Shown here in pieces: positions 39,505 through 48,246 of a DNA stretch of 64,000 nt. Source of the DNA: Paenibacillus sp. FSL R5-0490 (GTDB lineage Bacteria > Bacillota > Bacilli > Bacillales > Cytobacillaceae); contig NZ_MRTQ01000010.1 of NCBI RefSeq assembly GCF_001956215.1, positions 96,001 to 160,000 on the forward strand, read 5' to 3'. Made by a program: the position numbers and the translations under genes. The notes under the pieces are model-generated. The model made no database searches. It saw only the letters and a list, made by a program, of their open reading frames with translations, and was not told the origin of the DNA. Numbering within the stretch: the first letter of the stretch is position 1; the number at the start of each line of letters is the position of its first letter.

Positions 39505-41238
39505 TTATGCAAGCTGCTGCTCGGCAAATTCCCTGTATAGCCCATGAGTTTGTGTTAATTCATAATGTGTGCCAATTCCCGTCACCCGGCCTTTTTCAAT
39601 AAAGACAATTTGATCCGCATCGACAATTGTTGAAAGGCGGTGGGCGATGACGAAAGTTGTCCGGCCTTCCATTAGGCGGATAAGCGCCTGCTGGACGATG
39701 CCTTCCGATTGGCTGTCGAGGCTTGCGGTAGCTTCGTCCATCATCAATATTTTAGGATCGCGCAGGAATGCGCGTGCAATGGCAATCCTCTGCCTTTGTC
39801 CTCCGGAAAGCTTCACCCCCCGCTCACCAACTTCTGTATCAAGCCCTTTCGGAAAATCGGCAATGAATTGATCGGCATATGCCATTTTTGCAACTTCCCA
39901 TAACTTCTCATCCGGAATGCTTTCGGAATTTTCCAGTCCGTAGCATAAATTCTCACGGATCGTGCCTGCCATCATAGCGCTTTCCTGTGAAACATAACCG
40001 ATTTGACTGCGCCAGGATTTAAGTGATATCTGCTGAATGGGTGTATGGCCAATTTTAATTTCACCCGCAGCTGGCTCGTAAAATCGTTCAAGCAATCCAA
40101 ACAGGGTGGTTTTTCCGCTTCCGCTTGGACCTGCCAATGCAATCATCTGGCCTGGCTGGGCTTCCAGTGAGATATTTTCCAGAACACTCTCTTCTTCGCT
40201 ATAGGAGAAGGAAACATTTTGGATTATAATCGGCTTGCTGCTGATATCCATCTCGATGCCGTCCTGTCCATCCTCCAATGGCTCTTCTAAGATTTCTATG
40301 ATCCGTTCTGTTGCGCCTTTCGCTTTTTGCAGTTGTGTAAAAAACATCGCAAATGAAGTGATCGGCATAATAATCTGGAACAAATACAGCAAAAAGGCAA
40401 CAAGAGAACCCGTTGACATCGATCCGCTGGCCACACGCATGCCTCCATAGGCGATGATCATGACGATGACCACCATCATGATCAGGTACATCGTAGGGCC
40501 GATCATGGCAAAAATGCGGGCTTCCCGCAAACCGTAGCCAAGCAGCTTGTCGATGCCATCCAATCCTTTTTCTTCTTCATTTTGCTCTGCTGCAGAAGAC
40601 TTCATTAAGCGGATTTCACCGAGTGTCTGGGTAATGTTTCCGGTAAAGATGGCCGTTTCATCTTGAAGGCCCCGTGATATTTTTGCCATCTTTCGGCCAA
40701 GAGGAATCATAATGGCCAGTGTAATAGGAACAGAAGTGAGCATCAGAAGAGTCATTTTCCAGTCCATCACAAGCAGGATAATGATTGCACCTATAATACT
40801 GATAATACCGGTAATAAATTGCGGAAAGTGGTTGGTAATCAGCTCCCTGACAATGCTGGTATCATTCACTACGCGGCTGACTGTCTGGCCGCTGGATTGC
40901 TGATCAAAGTAACGGACCGGCAGCCTTATGAGCTTCATCCACATCCGATCCCGAAGCCGAGCCACCACTTTTTGGCCCGCATAGCTAAGCAGGTAAATGG
41001 AAATCCCGCTGATAATCGCCTGGAAGATAAAGGCTGCCCCAATTCCGATGATGAGCGGAACGCTTAAAGATTCAACCGAAAAACCGTCCACCAGATTTTT
41101 GGTCAGCAGCGGAACCGCCAGCCCGGTCAGGGTGGTTAAAATGCTCGCTGTTAAACCAATGATGAGCGCAGTCTTTGGAATTTTTGTTGATAGAATGAGT
41201 GAAATGAATGGTTTTAGGCTGGTTTGGCGGTTATCCAT
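39505..41238 (-). CDS. bmrA: ABC multidrug exporter, BmrA-like
   Basis: 577 residues; a half-transporter with six N-terminal helices (about 20-315) fused to an ATPase. It matches B. subtilis BmrA/YvcC along its length (LTKNLVDGFS, PVRYFDQQSSGQTVSRVVNDTSIV, FLLYLFQIIMPITSFAMFFTQLQKAKGATERIIEIL). Walker A GPSGSGKTTLFGLLERFYEP, signature VGERGVKLSGGQRQRIAIARAFL, Walker B PKILMMDEATASLDS, H-loop VIAHRLSTI. It exports amphiphilic drugs as a homodimer. GACAGGAGTAAG precedes ATG 41238. Confidence 0.93.
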   Translation of the reverse strand: MDNRQTSLKPFISLILSTKIPKTALIIGLTASILTTLTGLAVPLLTKNLVDGFSVESLSVPLIIGIGAAFIFQAIISGISIYLLSYAGQKVVARLRDRMWMKLIRLPVRYFDQQSSGQTVSRVVNDTSIVRELITNHFPQFITGIISIIGAIIILLVMDWKMTLLMLTSVPITLAIMIPLGRKMAKISRGLQDETAIFTGNITQTLGEIRLMKSSAAEQNEEEKGLDGIDKLLGYGLREARIFAMIGPTMYLIMMVVIVMIIAYGGMRVASGSMSTGSLVAFLLYLFQIIMPITSFAMFFTQLQKAKGATERIIEILEEPLEDGQDGIEMDISSKPIIIQNVSFSYSEEESVLENISLEAQPGQMIALAGPSGSGKTTLFGLLERFYEPAAGEIKIGHTPIQQISLKSWRSQIGYVSQESAMMAGTIRENLCYGLENSESIPDEKLWEVAKMAYADQFIADFPKGLDTEVGERGVKLSGGQRQRIAIARAFLRDPKILMMDEATASLDSQSEGIVQQALIRLMEGRTTFVIAHRLSTIVDADQIVFIEKGRVTGIGTHYELTQTHGLYREFAEQQLA

Positions 41239-41549
41239 GTTCTTACTCCTGTCTTCACATAAAAATTTACTAACCAATAGAATTATACATTATGTCCCAT
41301 ACCTATAACCAATACGATACAGTTAGTTTAATTCTATGAAACGTCATCATCTACTTATTTTCGACAGGAAGTTAAACTGGAATGTCGATAATTGTATTTA
41401 AAATTTTCAGAAAAGTATGTTGACTACGAAAACAGTAGGGGATATTATATAAACAAATATAACAATATATAACGTATTATAAAGTTGTGTATTGTTTTGA
41501 GGAGGGTAGAGGTTTATTTATATAAAAAAACCAAGGAGGCAGTTTATTT
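41239..41549. other. Intergenic promoter region, bmrA and frlB
   Basis: 311 bases. TAACCAATA-type direct repeats at about 41272 and 41308 fall in the bmrA promoter area. TTGACT (41420-41425) and TATTAT (41443-41448), 17 bases apart, form the frlB promoter. A dyad with TATATAACGTATTATA (41466-41481) lies just after it. Confidence 0.6.
41466..41481. promoter_or_regulatory. Likely FrlR operator before frlB
   Basis: TATATAACGTATTATA sits about 20 bases past the -10 box, a roadblock position. The TATATAACG half recurs in inverted form before frlR (47353-47367). Confidence 0.55.
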
Positions 41550-42539
41550 ATGACAACAGAATTAGTGGTAGATGTAAAAAATCAAATTAAACATGCACTT
41601 GAAGAAGTAAAGAAGAAAAATATTGAAAATGTGTTCTTTGTTGCCTGCGGAGGTTCTTCCGCGCTTATGTATCCAAGCAAATATGCAATCGATCGGGAAG
41701 CAAGTAAGATCGATGCTCATTTATATAGCTCCAACGAATTCATTCATCGCAATCATTCGAAACTTGGTCAAAATTCTTTAGTGATCCTTTGCTCCCATTC
41801 TGGTACAACTCCTGAAACAGTAGAAGCTGCAAAGTTTGCCAGAAGCAAAGGCGCTTTGGCTGTTTCTTTAACGAATGAGCCTGGTTCTCCTTTGGCGCAG
41901 GCTTCAGATGTTGTTCTCAAATATGAGTGGGGACAAGAAGCGAATGCATTTACGACAAACTACTCGGTTATCTATCAGCTCGTATTTGGAGTTCTAAAAG
42001 AGGTGGAGGGAAATGGAAAGTTTCAAGCGATTGAGAAGAGCCTTGAAAACTTACAATCTGTGTATGAAAAAGCGGCTTCACAATCGCATGACTCTGCTGT
42101 AGAATTTGGAAAACAGTACAAAGATGAGAAGATTATTTATACCATGGCTAGCGGCGCAAACTATGGAGTTGCATATTCATTTGCGATTTGTATCCTAATG
42201 GAAATGCAATGGATTCACTCACATGCCATCCATGCAGGTGAATATTTCCACGGTCCATTTGAAATCATCGATGAGGAAACACCTTTTATCATTCTACTGG
42301 GACTGGATGAAACAAGATACTTAGAAGAGAGAGCACTGGATTTCTCTAAGAAATATGGGAAGAAAATAGTTGTTCTGGATGCAAAAGATTTTGACTTTTC
42401 AGGCATCGATGAAGGAGTTAAAGGTTATATTGCTCCTCTTGTTCTAAATTTTGTGTTAAGAAAGTATGCGGACAATTTAGCAGAGCAGCGTAACCACCCA
42501 TTGTCAAAGCGCAGATATATGTGGAAGGTAGAATACTAA
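41550..42539 (+). CDS. frlB: Fructosamine-6-phosphate deglycase FrlB
   Basis: 329 residues; SIS-fold enzyme splitting fructoselysine/fructosamine 6-phosphates to glucose 6-phosphate and an amino acid. SIS motifs: FFVACGGSSALMYPSKYAI (about 27-46), VILCSHSGTTPETVEAAKFARSKGA (phosphate-binding S-x-S-G-x-T), YTMASGANYGVAYSFAICILMEMQWI and HAGEYFHGPFEIIDE (Glu/His catalytic area). Strong match to B. subtilis FrlB in length and pattern. AAGGAGGCAG precedes ATG. First gene of the frlBONMD operon. Confidence 0.95.
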   Translation: MTTELVVDVKNQIKHALEEVKKKNIENVFFVACGGSSALMYPSKYAIDREASKIDAHLYSSNEFIHRNHSKLGQNSLVILCSHSGTTPETVEAAKFARSKGALAVSLTNEPGSPLAQASDVVLKYEWGQEANAFTTNYSVIYQLVFGVLKEVEGNGKFQAIEKSLENLQSVYEKAASQSHDSAVEFGKQYKDEKIIYTMASGANYGVAYSFAICILMEMQWIHSHAIHAGEYFHGPFEIIDEETPFIILLGLDETRYLEERALDFSKKYGKKIVVLDAKDFDFSGIDEGVKGYIAPLVLNFVLRKYADNLAEQRNHPLSKRRYMWKVEY

Positions 42540-42547
42540 GTTAATAG

Positions 42548-42577
42548 AGTGGAAAAGTGCGGCTCCACTTTTCCACT
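42548..42577 (+). other. Hairpin between frlB and frlO
   Basis: AGTGGAAAAGTG and CACTTTTCCACT are perfectly complementary. No strong T run follows, so it may act as a processing or stabilising structure rather than a terminator, favouring frlB or frlO mRNA. Confidence 0.6.
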
Positions 42578-42609
42578 GCTTTATTTAATTTATAGGGGGG
42601 CAAATAAAG

Positions 42610-43896
42610 ATGAAAAGGTTAGCACTCGCAGGGATTCTCTCAATTTTATTCCTTTCTTTAATAACTGGCTGTAATTCATCTGCCGGCACATCTTCTTCAA
42701 GTGATAGCGATACTGTTGAACTCCGTTTTTTTCATCGTTGGCCTACTGAACCTAAGAAGCAATATTTTGAAAAAGCTGTTAAAGAATTTGAAGAGCTGCA
42801 TCCAAATATAAAGATTAAAACAGAAGCGGTCTTGAATGACTCATACAAAGAGAAAATCCGCGTTGTACTAGGATCCAAGAATCCGCCTGATGTCTATTTC
42901 TCCTGGAGCGGAGAATTCGCTTATAACTTTGTACGTGCCGGCCAGGCACTTGAATTAACAGAGTATATCAACAGTGATAAAGAGTGGTCAGGAGAAATTA
43001 TAGAGTCCCAATTCAAGCCATTTACATTGGATGAAAAAACATATGGAATTCCTTGGTCAACGGACGGAAAAGCCTTCTTCTTTAATAAAAAGATTTTCAA
43101 GGATTTAAATTTAGAACCCCCTGCAACTTGGAGTGAACTCATCGAGGTTTCAGAAAAGATAAAAGAAGCCGGCATTACTCCGATTACGTTTGGAAGCAAG
43201 GCACCTTGGACGATTTCTCATTATATTGGATCTCTAAATGAACTGATTGTTCCTGAAGATGTAATTGCTAAGGATTATAATTCGAACAACCCTGAAGGTG
43301 CTTTTTCGCACCCTGGATATGTGAAGGCATTGGAGAAGTTTATGGAACTTGAACCTTACTTCAATAAAGGTGTAAATTCAGTTGACCATCAATACGCTCG
43401 TGAACTTTTCAATGGCGGCAAAGCAGCAATAGGTTATTTCCAATTAGCTGAAATTGGGCTAATTGAACCTTCTTTAGGTGAGGATTTAGGCGTCTTTAAT
43501 ACACCAAGCATTGAAGGAGGAGAAGGAAACCCTAATTCAATCACTGCTGCACCAGAGGGAATTATGATTTCTTCTAAAACTAAGCACCCTGAAGAAGCAA
43601 TGGAGTTTGTTAAGTTCTTAACTTCAAAGGAAAAAGGTACTGAACAGCTGAAAGAAGTTAGTGAATATAGTGCGGTTAAAGGGACAACAACATCCGAAAA
43701 TGCCTCCCCGTTACAAGAAGAAGCAATTGATTTAATTATCAATGCTGATAAAACGTATCTATGGTTTGATACTGCTGTTGATATTTCGATTGTTGATGCA
43801 TACCTGAATGGCACACAGCAAATGCTGGACGGAAAGAAAACCCCAGAAGAAGTGATGGCTGATGTACAAGATGCAGCAAAAAAGGTAAAAAAATAA
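42610..43896 (+). CDS. frlO: Fructosamine ABC transporter binding lipoprotein FrlO
   Basis: 428 residues; group 1 solute-binding protein. Lipobox LSLITGCNSS (Cys about 21), then VELRFFHRWPTEPKKQYFEKAVKEFEELHPNIKIKTEAVL, GSKNPPDVYFSWSGEFAYNFVRAGQALELTEYI, TYGIPWSTDGKAFFFNKKIFKDLNLEPPATWSEL and a long helix-rich C-terminal half. Binds fructosamines. GGGGGGCAAA precedes ATG. A GGAGGC/GCCTCC hairpin at 43924 separates it from the permeases, as is usual for highly expressed binding proteins. Confidence 0.92.
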   Translation: MKRLALAGILSILFLSLITGCNSSAGTSSSSDSDTVELRFFHRWPTEPKKQYFEKAVKEFEELHPNIKIKTEAVLNDSYKEKIRVVLGSKNPPDVYFSWSGEFAYNFVRAGQALELTEYINSDKEWSGEIIESQFKPFTLDEKTYGIPWSTDGKAFFFNKKIFKDLNLEPPATWSELIEVSEKIKEAGITPITFGSKAPWTISHYIGSLNELIVPEDVIAKDYNSNNPEGAFSHPGYVKALEKFMELEPYFNKGVNSVDHQYARELFNGGKAAIGYFQLAEIGLIEPSLGEDLGVFNTPSIEGGEGNPNSITAAPEGIMISSKTKHPEEAMEFVKFLTSKEKGTEQLKEVSEYSAVKGTTTSENASPLQEEAIDLIINADKTYLWFDTAVDISIVDAYLNGTQQMLDGKKTPEEVMADVQDAAKKVKK

Positions 43897-43923
43897 GGTA
43901 AATAAACCATATACAAAGGTATA

Positions 43924-43943
43924 GGAGGCTGATATTGGCCTCC
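43924..43943 (+). terminator. Partial terminator between frlO and frlN
   Basis: GGAGGC and GCCTCC flank an 8-base loop; the following CCTTTTA is a weak T run, so read-through is expected. Confidence 0.55.
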
Positions 43944-43969
43944 CCTTTTAAAAGAAAGAGGTGGCCAAT

Positions 43970-44848
43970 ATGCTTAGCCGAAAATTCGTTCCATTTTTAT
44001 ATATTGCCCCTTGTTTACTGCTAATGGGCGTATTTGTTTATTATCCCATTCTAGAAAACTTTCGATTTAGTTTTTATGAGTTTTCAGCATTTTCTCCTGA
44101 TAAAGTGTTTGTTGGTTTTGAAAATTTCCTTACTCTTTTTAAAGATGAGGTTTTTTATATAGCACTGAAAAATAATATCTGGTATGCCGTTATATCCATA
44201 ATCTTTCAAGTGTTTGGAGGATTGGTATTAGCAGCCATTCTGGAAGATCCTATTACCAGGTTGGTAAGCAGTTTTTTCCGAACTGTATTTTTTCTCCCTG
44301 TTGTCATTTCCATAACGGTCATCGCTCTATTATTCAGTTTTATATACAATCCTGATATCGGTTTATTAAACAGTCTGCTTGCTCTTTTAGGGCTTGAAGA
44401 ATGGACAAGAGCATGGCTGGGTCAGTCAGAGACAGCTATCTTCGCCATTATCGCTGTATCTCAATGGCAGAGCATTGGTTACATTATGATGCTATTTATT
44501 ATTGCAATTCAGGCCATCCCGAAGGAATTATATGAAGCTGCTGATATTGATGGTGCAGGGAAAATTCGTAAATTTATCTACGTAACAGTTCCTCAAGTAA
44601 AAGAAATGCTATTTGTGGCATCCTTGATCACTTTGACAGGAGCGTTTACCGTCTTTAATGAACCATACATCTTAACAGGGGGAGGGCCTGGAAATGCAAG
44701 TGAGGTTTTAGGAACGCTCCTCTATAATTCAGCGTTTTTCAAGGATCAAATGGGGTATGCGTCAGCAATTGCGACAGTCATTCTTATCCTGACTTTATTG
44801 GTTTCGCTGGTGCAGATGAAGTTATTTAAAACAGGGAAGGATGGTTAG
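43970..44848 (+). CDS. frlN: Fructosamine ABC permease FrlN
   Basis: 292 residues, six helices, MalF-type sugar permease: FLYIAPCLLLMGVFVYYPILENFRFSFYEFSAF at the N-terminus, and the EAA loop IPKELYEAADIDGAGKIRKFIYVTVPQVKEM (about 188-218) that docks the ATPase. GAAAGAGGTGG precedes ATG 43970. It overlaps frlM by 8 bases. The operon has no ATPase; the shared MsmX/FrlP-type ATPase must be elsewhere. Confidence 0.93.
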   Translation: MLSRKFVPFLYIAPCLLLMGVFVYYPILENFRFSFYEFSAFSPDKVFVGFENFLTLFKDEVFYIALKNNIWYAVISIIFQVFGGLVLAAILEDPITRLVSSFFRTVFFLPVVISITVIALLFSFIYNPDIGLLNSLLALLGLEEWTRAWLGQSETAIFAIIAVSQWQSIGYIMMLFIIAIQAIPKELYEAADIDGAGKIRKFIYVTVPQVKEMLFVASLITLTGAFTVFNEPYILTGGGPGNASEVLGTLLYNSAFFKDQMGYASAIATVILILTLLVSLVQMKLFKTGKDG

Positions 44849-45734
44849 GATGGAGACGAACAAAGCAATTGCGCATCAAGAATTTAAACCAGTTATTAAA
44901 AAGCCTGTAAGGTATAAATCAGCAATACAAGGAATTCCTTTATTCTCCATATTAATCTTCTATTTTGTTATCATAGCTTATCCGCTATTTTGGATGGTTA
45001 TTAATTCTTTCAAAACCACAGAAGAGATCTTCGCAAATAGTTGGGCTTTACCGCAAAGCTGGCTTGTTTCAAATTATGCTCATGCATGGGAGACAGGTAT
45101 TTCCGGATACTTTTTGAACAGTACGATTGTTACCATAACTACTTGTTTTTTGACGGTTTTCCTTAGTGCACTAGGGGCGTATGGCTTAACCCGATTTGAA
45201 TTTAAAGGCAAAAATGCATTGCTTATTATCTGTATGGCAGGCATGATGCTTTCCCCGCAGGTAAGCCTAGTGCCCTTGTATAAGCTCATTCAGGCATTGG
45301 GTATTCATGATACTTATCTGGCACTGATCCTCCCGTATGTGGCTTATCGTATTCCAATCACCATCCTTCTGATTCGGGCAGCTTTTCTCGATGTACCAAA
45401 AGAGTTAGAGGAGTCAGCTTTTTTAGATGGCTGCAATACTTGGGCGATCTTTACGAAAATCTTTATTCCGCTTAATTTGCCAATATTATTAACGGGTGTT
45501 GTGTTGACAGCTTATTTTACTTGGAATGAATTTATGTTTGCTTTAATCTTCGTTGATTCTGATGCATTAAAAACCATTCCTGCAGGGTTAATGCAATTCA
45601 GGGATGCTCTCCAAACAAACTGGGGAGTTTTATTGGCGGGGTTAATGATTTCTGCAGCACCGATCATCATCTTATTTTTATTTATGCAAAAATACTTTAT
45701 TCGCGGGCTTGCATCAGGCAGTGTAAAAGGTTAG
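44841..45734 (+). CDS. frlM: Fructosamine ABC permease FrlM
   Basis: 297 residues (288 if the ATG at 44868 were used; ATG 44850 also fits). MalG-type: FYFVIIAYPLFWMVINSFKTTEEIFANSWALP, six helices, EAA loop VPKELEESAFLDGCNTWAIFTKIFIPLNLPI and WNEFMFALIFVDSDALKTIPAGLMQF. Forms a heterodimer with FrlN. The start is uncertain: GGAAGG is nine bases from ATG 44850, while 44841 has none at proper spacing. Confidence 0.9.
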   Translation: MVRMETNKAIAHQEFKPVIKKPVRYKSAIQGIPLFSILIFYFVIIAYPLFWMVINSFKTTEEIFANSWALPQSWLVSNYAHAWETGISGYFLNSTIVTITTCFLTVFLSALGAYGLTRFEFKGKNALLIICMAGMMLSPQVSLVPLYKLIQALGIHDTYLALILPYVAYRIPITILLIRAAFLDVPKELEESAFLDGCNTWAIFTKIFIPLNLPILLTGVVLTAYFTWNEFMFALIFVDSDALKTIPAGLMQFRDALQTNWGVLLAGLMISAAPIIILFLFMQKYFIRGLASGSVKG

Positions 45735-45747
45735 GAGGAGCAGAATT

Positions 45748-46569
45748 ATGAGATTAATTGCAATAGGGGATAATGTTGTAGATGTATATAAGGATCGGAA
45801 CGAAATGTTTCCTGGAGGGAACGCTTTAAATGTTGCGGTTTTGTCAAAACAGTATGGGGCTGAGGAAGCAGCATTTATTGGGATTGTGGGAAGCGATGCT
45901 GAAGGTGAACATATTATCGAATCACTGAAACTAAGTAAAGTAGAAATCAGCAAAATCCGGAAAGCGTTTGGAGAGAGCGGCAAAGCATATGTGGACCTGA
46001 ATGAGGAAGGGGACAGAATTTTTGTCAAGTCCAATAAAGGTGGCATTCAATCAAAATTAAGGCTGAAACTGGATGAAGATGATTATGATTATGTTAGAAC
46101 ATATGATGTTCTGCATACGAGTATCTACAGCAGTTTGGATGATCAGCTGAAGAAACTGTCTGAATCTATTTCGATTTCCTACGATTTTTCCAATCATTAT
46201 ACCGATGAGCTTTTACGAAGGGTGTGTCCCTATATTGATTATGCCTTTGTTTCAGGAAGTGATTATAGAGAGGAAGAAATAGAAGAGTTAATAAACCAAA
46301 TCCATAAACTTGGGTGCCCAAACGCGGTTATAACAAGAGGCTCTAATGGAGTTGTCATGTCAGACGGGACAAACATATACCATCAAGGAATTGAAGAGGC
46401 GAATGTGATTGATACACTTGGAGCAGGGGACTCATTTATAGCAGGGTTTTTAACACATCTGTTAAATGGAAATCCAATTGAAGAATCATTGCAGGCTGCT
46501 GCCTATAGAGCGGCAAGAACATGTGAAGTCCATGGTGCGTTTGGATTTGGTAAGGCATTGGTTGGATAA
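45748..46569 (+). CDS. frlD: Fructosamine kinase FrlD
   Basis: 273 residues, PfkB ribokinase fold. MRLIAIGDNVVDVYKDRNEMFPGGNALNVAVLSKQYGA (substrate-binding N-terminus with the P-GG-N motif), a hydrophobic core, VITRGSNGVVMSDG and the ATP/anion-hole motif DTLGAGDSFIAGFL (Asp about 225, catalytic base). Phosphorylates fructosamines at C6 for FrlB. AGGAGGAGCAG precedes ATG. Last gene of the operon; terminator follows. Confidence 0.95.
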   Translation: MRLIAIGDNVVDVYKDRNEMFPGGNALNVAVLSKQYGAEEAAFIGIVGSDAEGEHIIESLKLSKVEISKIRKAFGESGKAYVDLNEEGDRIFVKSNKGGIQSKLRLKLDEDDYDYVRTYDVLHTSIYSSLDDQLKKLSESISISYDFSNHYTDELLRRVCPYIDYAFVSGSDYREEEIEELINQIHKLGCPNAVITRGSNGVVMSDGTNIYHQGIEEANVIDTLGAGDSFIAGFLTHLLNGNPIEESLQAAAYRAARTCEVHGAFGFGKALVG

Positions 46570-46572
46570 AAA

Positions 46573-46610
46573 TAAGGAACCAGCTTCATTTAGGAGCTGG
46601 TTCTTCTTTT
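46573..46610 (+). terminator. Terminator after frlD
   Basis: AAGGAACCAGCT and AGCTGGTTCTT, then CTTTT. Convergent frlR ends here too. Confidence 0.88.
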
Positions 46611-47337
46611 ATGTTGAGATAGTAAAGGCGATATGTGTGGTGGGAACTTTCGTCATGGAAATATGAATAGGTACACCACTATCATCATAGACCGTTTTAT
46701 CGATATTAAAAAGTATATCTCCCATGTCGCAGTCAAGATGTTCTGCTTCTTTTTCAGTTGCCGGTGCAGCCGTAAGGATTTTTTTTGATGAACTTGCCTG
46801 CATATCCACATGATAAATATTCTTCAATACTTCATAAGTGGAATCAAAATCAAAGATCCTCTTAATCAAGTTTGGAAATCGTTCAAGAGAATAATGTGCA
46901 ACATCAATGGAAAAGGGCTCATTATCAAAATACATGATTCGTGAAAGCTTTAATACTGGAGAATCAACTTCCAGCTGAAGAGCTTTCGCGATCTCTTTTG
47001 TTGCTCTAATTTCTTCGCAGCCTAATACTTTTTTAGAGGATTTTCTCCCCAGCTGCTTGCTGAAATTAGAGAATCCATCTATGGTGACTAATTCCCGCGC
47101 TAACTTTCTTCTGCATACAAATGTGCCTTTTCCTTGCTTTCTCTCTAATAGGCCTTCTTCCACCAAATCCTGAATGGCCCTCCTAACGGTGATTCGGCTG
47201 ACTCCATAAATGTCACAAAGTTCACCTTCATTGGGAATTTTTTTACCTGGAAGATACACTTCCTTTTCAATAGCATCCCTTATATTATGCATTAACTGTT
47301 CATACAAAGGCCTTGAACTTGAATTGTTTAATTTCAT
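46609..47337 (-). CDS. frlR: GntR/HutC-family regulator FrlR
   Basis: 242 residues. N-terminal winged HTH: PLYEQLMHNIRDAIEKEVYLPGKKIPNEGELCDIYGVSRITVRRAIQDLVEEGLLERKQGKGTFV (about 8-75), then a UTRA ligand domain with ISLSRIMYFDNEPFSIDVAHYSLERFPNL-type strands. It resembles FrlR of B. subtilis and lies convergent at the end of frlBONMD. Likely binds fructosamine phosphate. GGAGGAGCC precedes ATG. An AT-rich dyad 16-44 bases upstream fits autoregulation. Confidence 0.92.
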   Translation of the reverse strand: MKLNNSSSRPLYEQLMHNIRDAIEKEVYLPGKKIPNEGELCDIYGVSRITVRRAIQDLVEEGLLERKQGKGTFVCRRKLARELVTIDGFSNFSKQLGRKSSKKVLGCEEIRATKEIAKALQLEVDSPVLKLSRIMYFDNEPFSIDVAHYSLERFPNLIKRIFDFDSTYEVLKNIYHVDMQASSSKKILTAAPATEKEAEHLDCDMGDILFNIDKTVYDDSGVPIHISMTKVPTTHIAFTIST

Positions 47338-47352
47338 AAAGGCTCCTCCAGA

Positions 47353-47380
47353 AATATATCGTTATATAATATTATATAAC
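47353..47380. promoter_or_regulatory. Likely FrlR operator before frlR
   Basis: ATATATCGTTATATA followed by ATATTATATAAC gives overlapping dyads; the minus-strand TATATAACG half matches the frlB operator. Confidence 0.5.
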
Positions 47381-47490
47381 AAAATCACAGGAAGAGCATA
47401 GCTTAATTGAGTAAAGAAATGTAAATATTCAGATGGATGTTGCCAACTTTTCAGAGTTGAATAGGATGTGTTAAAAAACAAAAAGGATGG

Positions 47491-48114
47491 ATGGCCGTGG
47501 CAATCAACTTTCCAGTAGGCATTAAAACGATGACAATCAGCACCGGGCCCACCAAAGTCGTTTATTACCCCCGTGTATCAGGCATGCACAATAAGCAGCT
47601 GCAGGAATTTATAAACAATACCATTCTCAGGCAAAACCAGCAGCTCATTAACGAACAGACAGGCAATATGGATACAACCGTTGTGGATTTGTATGGATAT
47701 TATGAAATTAAAAATAATCAGCGGGATGTGCTGAGTTTGTCTTTGAACAACTATGTGTATCATTATCATGCTGCTCATGGAATGACAGTAATAAAATCGC
47801 TGACGTTTGATCTTCAGAAGGGGAAGCAGGCGGCACTTAACGATTTATTCAAGCCGGGAAGCAACTATGTAAAACGGATTTCTGACTTGATTGCTGTGCA
47901 AATTAAAGAAAGAGACATTCCGCTCCTGGTTGATTTTACTGCAATCAAGCCAGACCAGGATTTTTACATTGCAGACAAAGCGCTTGTTGTCTATTTCCAG
48001 CTATATGAAATCACGCCATACGCCTATGGATTCCCAATGTTTCCGATATCCGTTTATGATCTGCAGGATATTATTGATGAAAATGGGCCACTGGGGAGAA
48101 TGGCGGTGAATTAA
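47491..48114 (+). CDS. DUF3298 domain protein (RsiV-like domain, no anchor)
   Basis: 207 residues, mostly a DUF3298/DUF4163-type region: VVYYPRVSGMHNKQLQEFINNTIL near the N-terminus, YYEIKNNQRDVLSLSLNNYVYHYHAAHGMTVIKSLTFDLQKGKQAALNDLFKPGSNYVKRISDLI (the domain signature GxxxxxxxTFDLxTGKxxxLxDLF), and LVVYFQLYEITPYAYGFPMFPISVYDL. In RsiV this domain binds lysozyme outside the cell. Here no signal peptide or helix is seen. AAAAGGATGG precedes ATG; GTG 47497 is an alternative with better spacing. Role unknown. Confidence 0.85.
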   Translation: MAVAINFPVGIKTMTISTGPTKVVYYPRVSGMHNKQLQEFINNTILRQNQQLINEQTGNMDTTVVDLYGYYEIKNNQRDVLSLSLNNYVYHYHAAHGMTVIKSLTFDLQKGKQAALNDLFKPGSNYVKRISDLIAVQIKERDIPLLVDFTAIKPDQDFYIADKALVVYFQLYEITPYAYGFPMFPISVYDLQDIIDENGPLGRMAVN

Positions 48115-48122
48115 AGATCGAG

Positions 48123-48157
48123 AGGGGAGTTGCGTTAATGCGGCATCCCTTTTTTGC
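48123..48157 (+). terminator. Terminator after the DUF3298 gene
   Basis: AGGGGAGTTGC and GCGGCATCCCT form an imperfect stem, then TTTTT. Confidence 0.7.
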
Positions 48158-48246
48158 TGTAAAACAGTAAAATTTTCAGCTGTCTCATTTATAATAGAAA
48201 TGGCTTAAATAAAACCACCCGTCCATAATAAGAAAGAGGTGAACCA

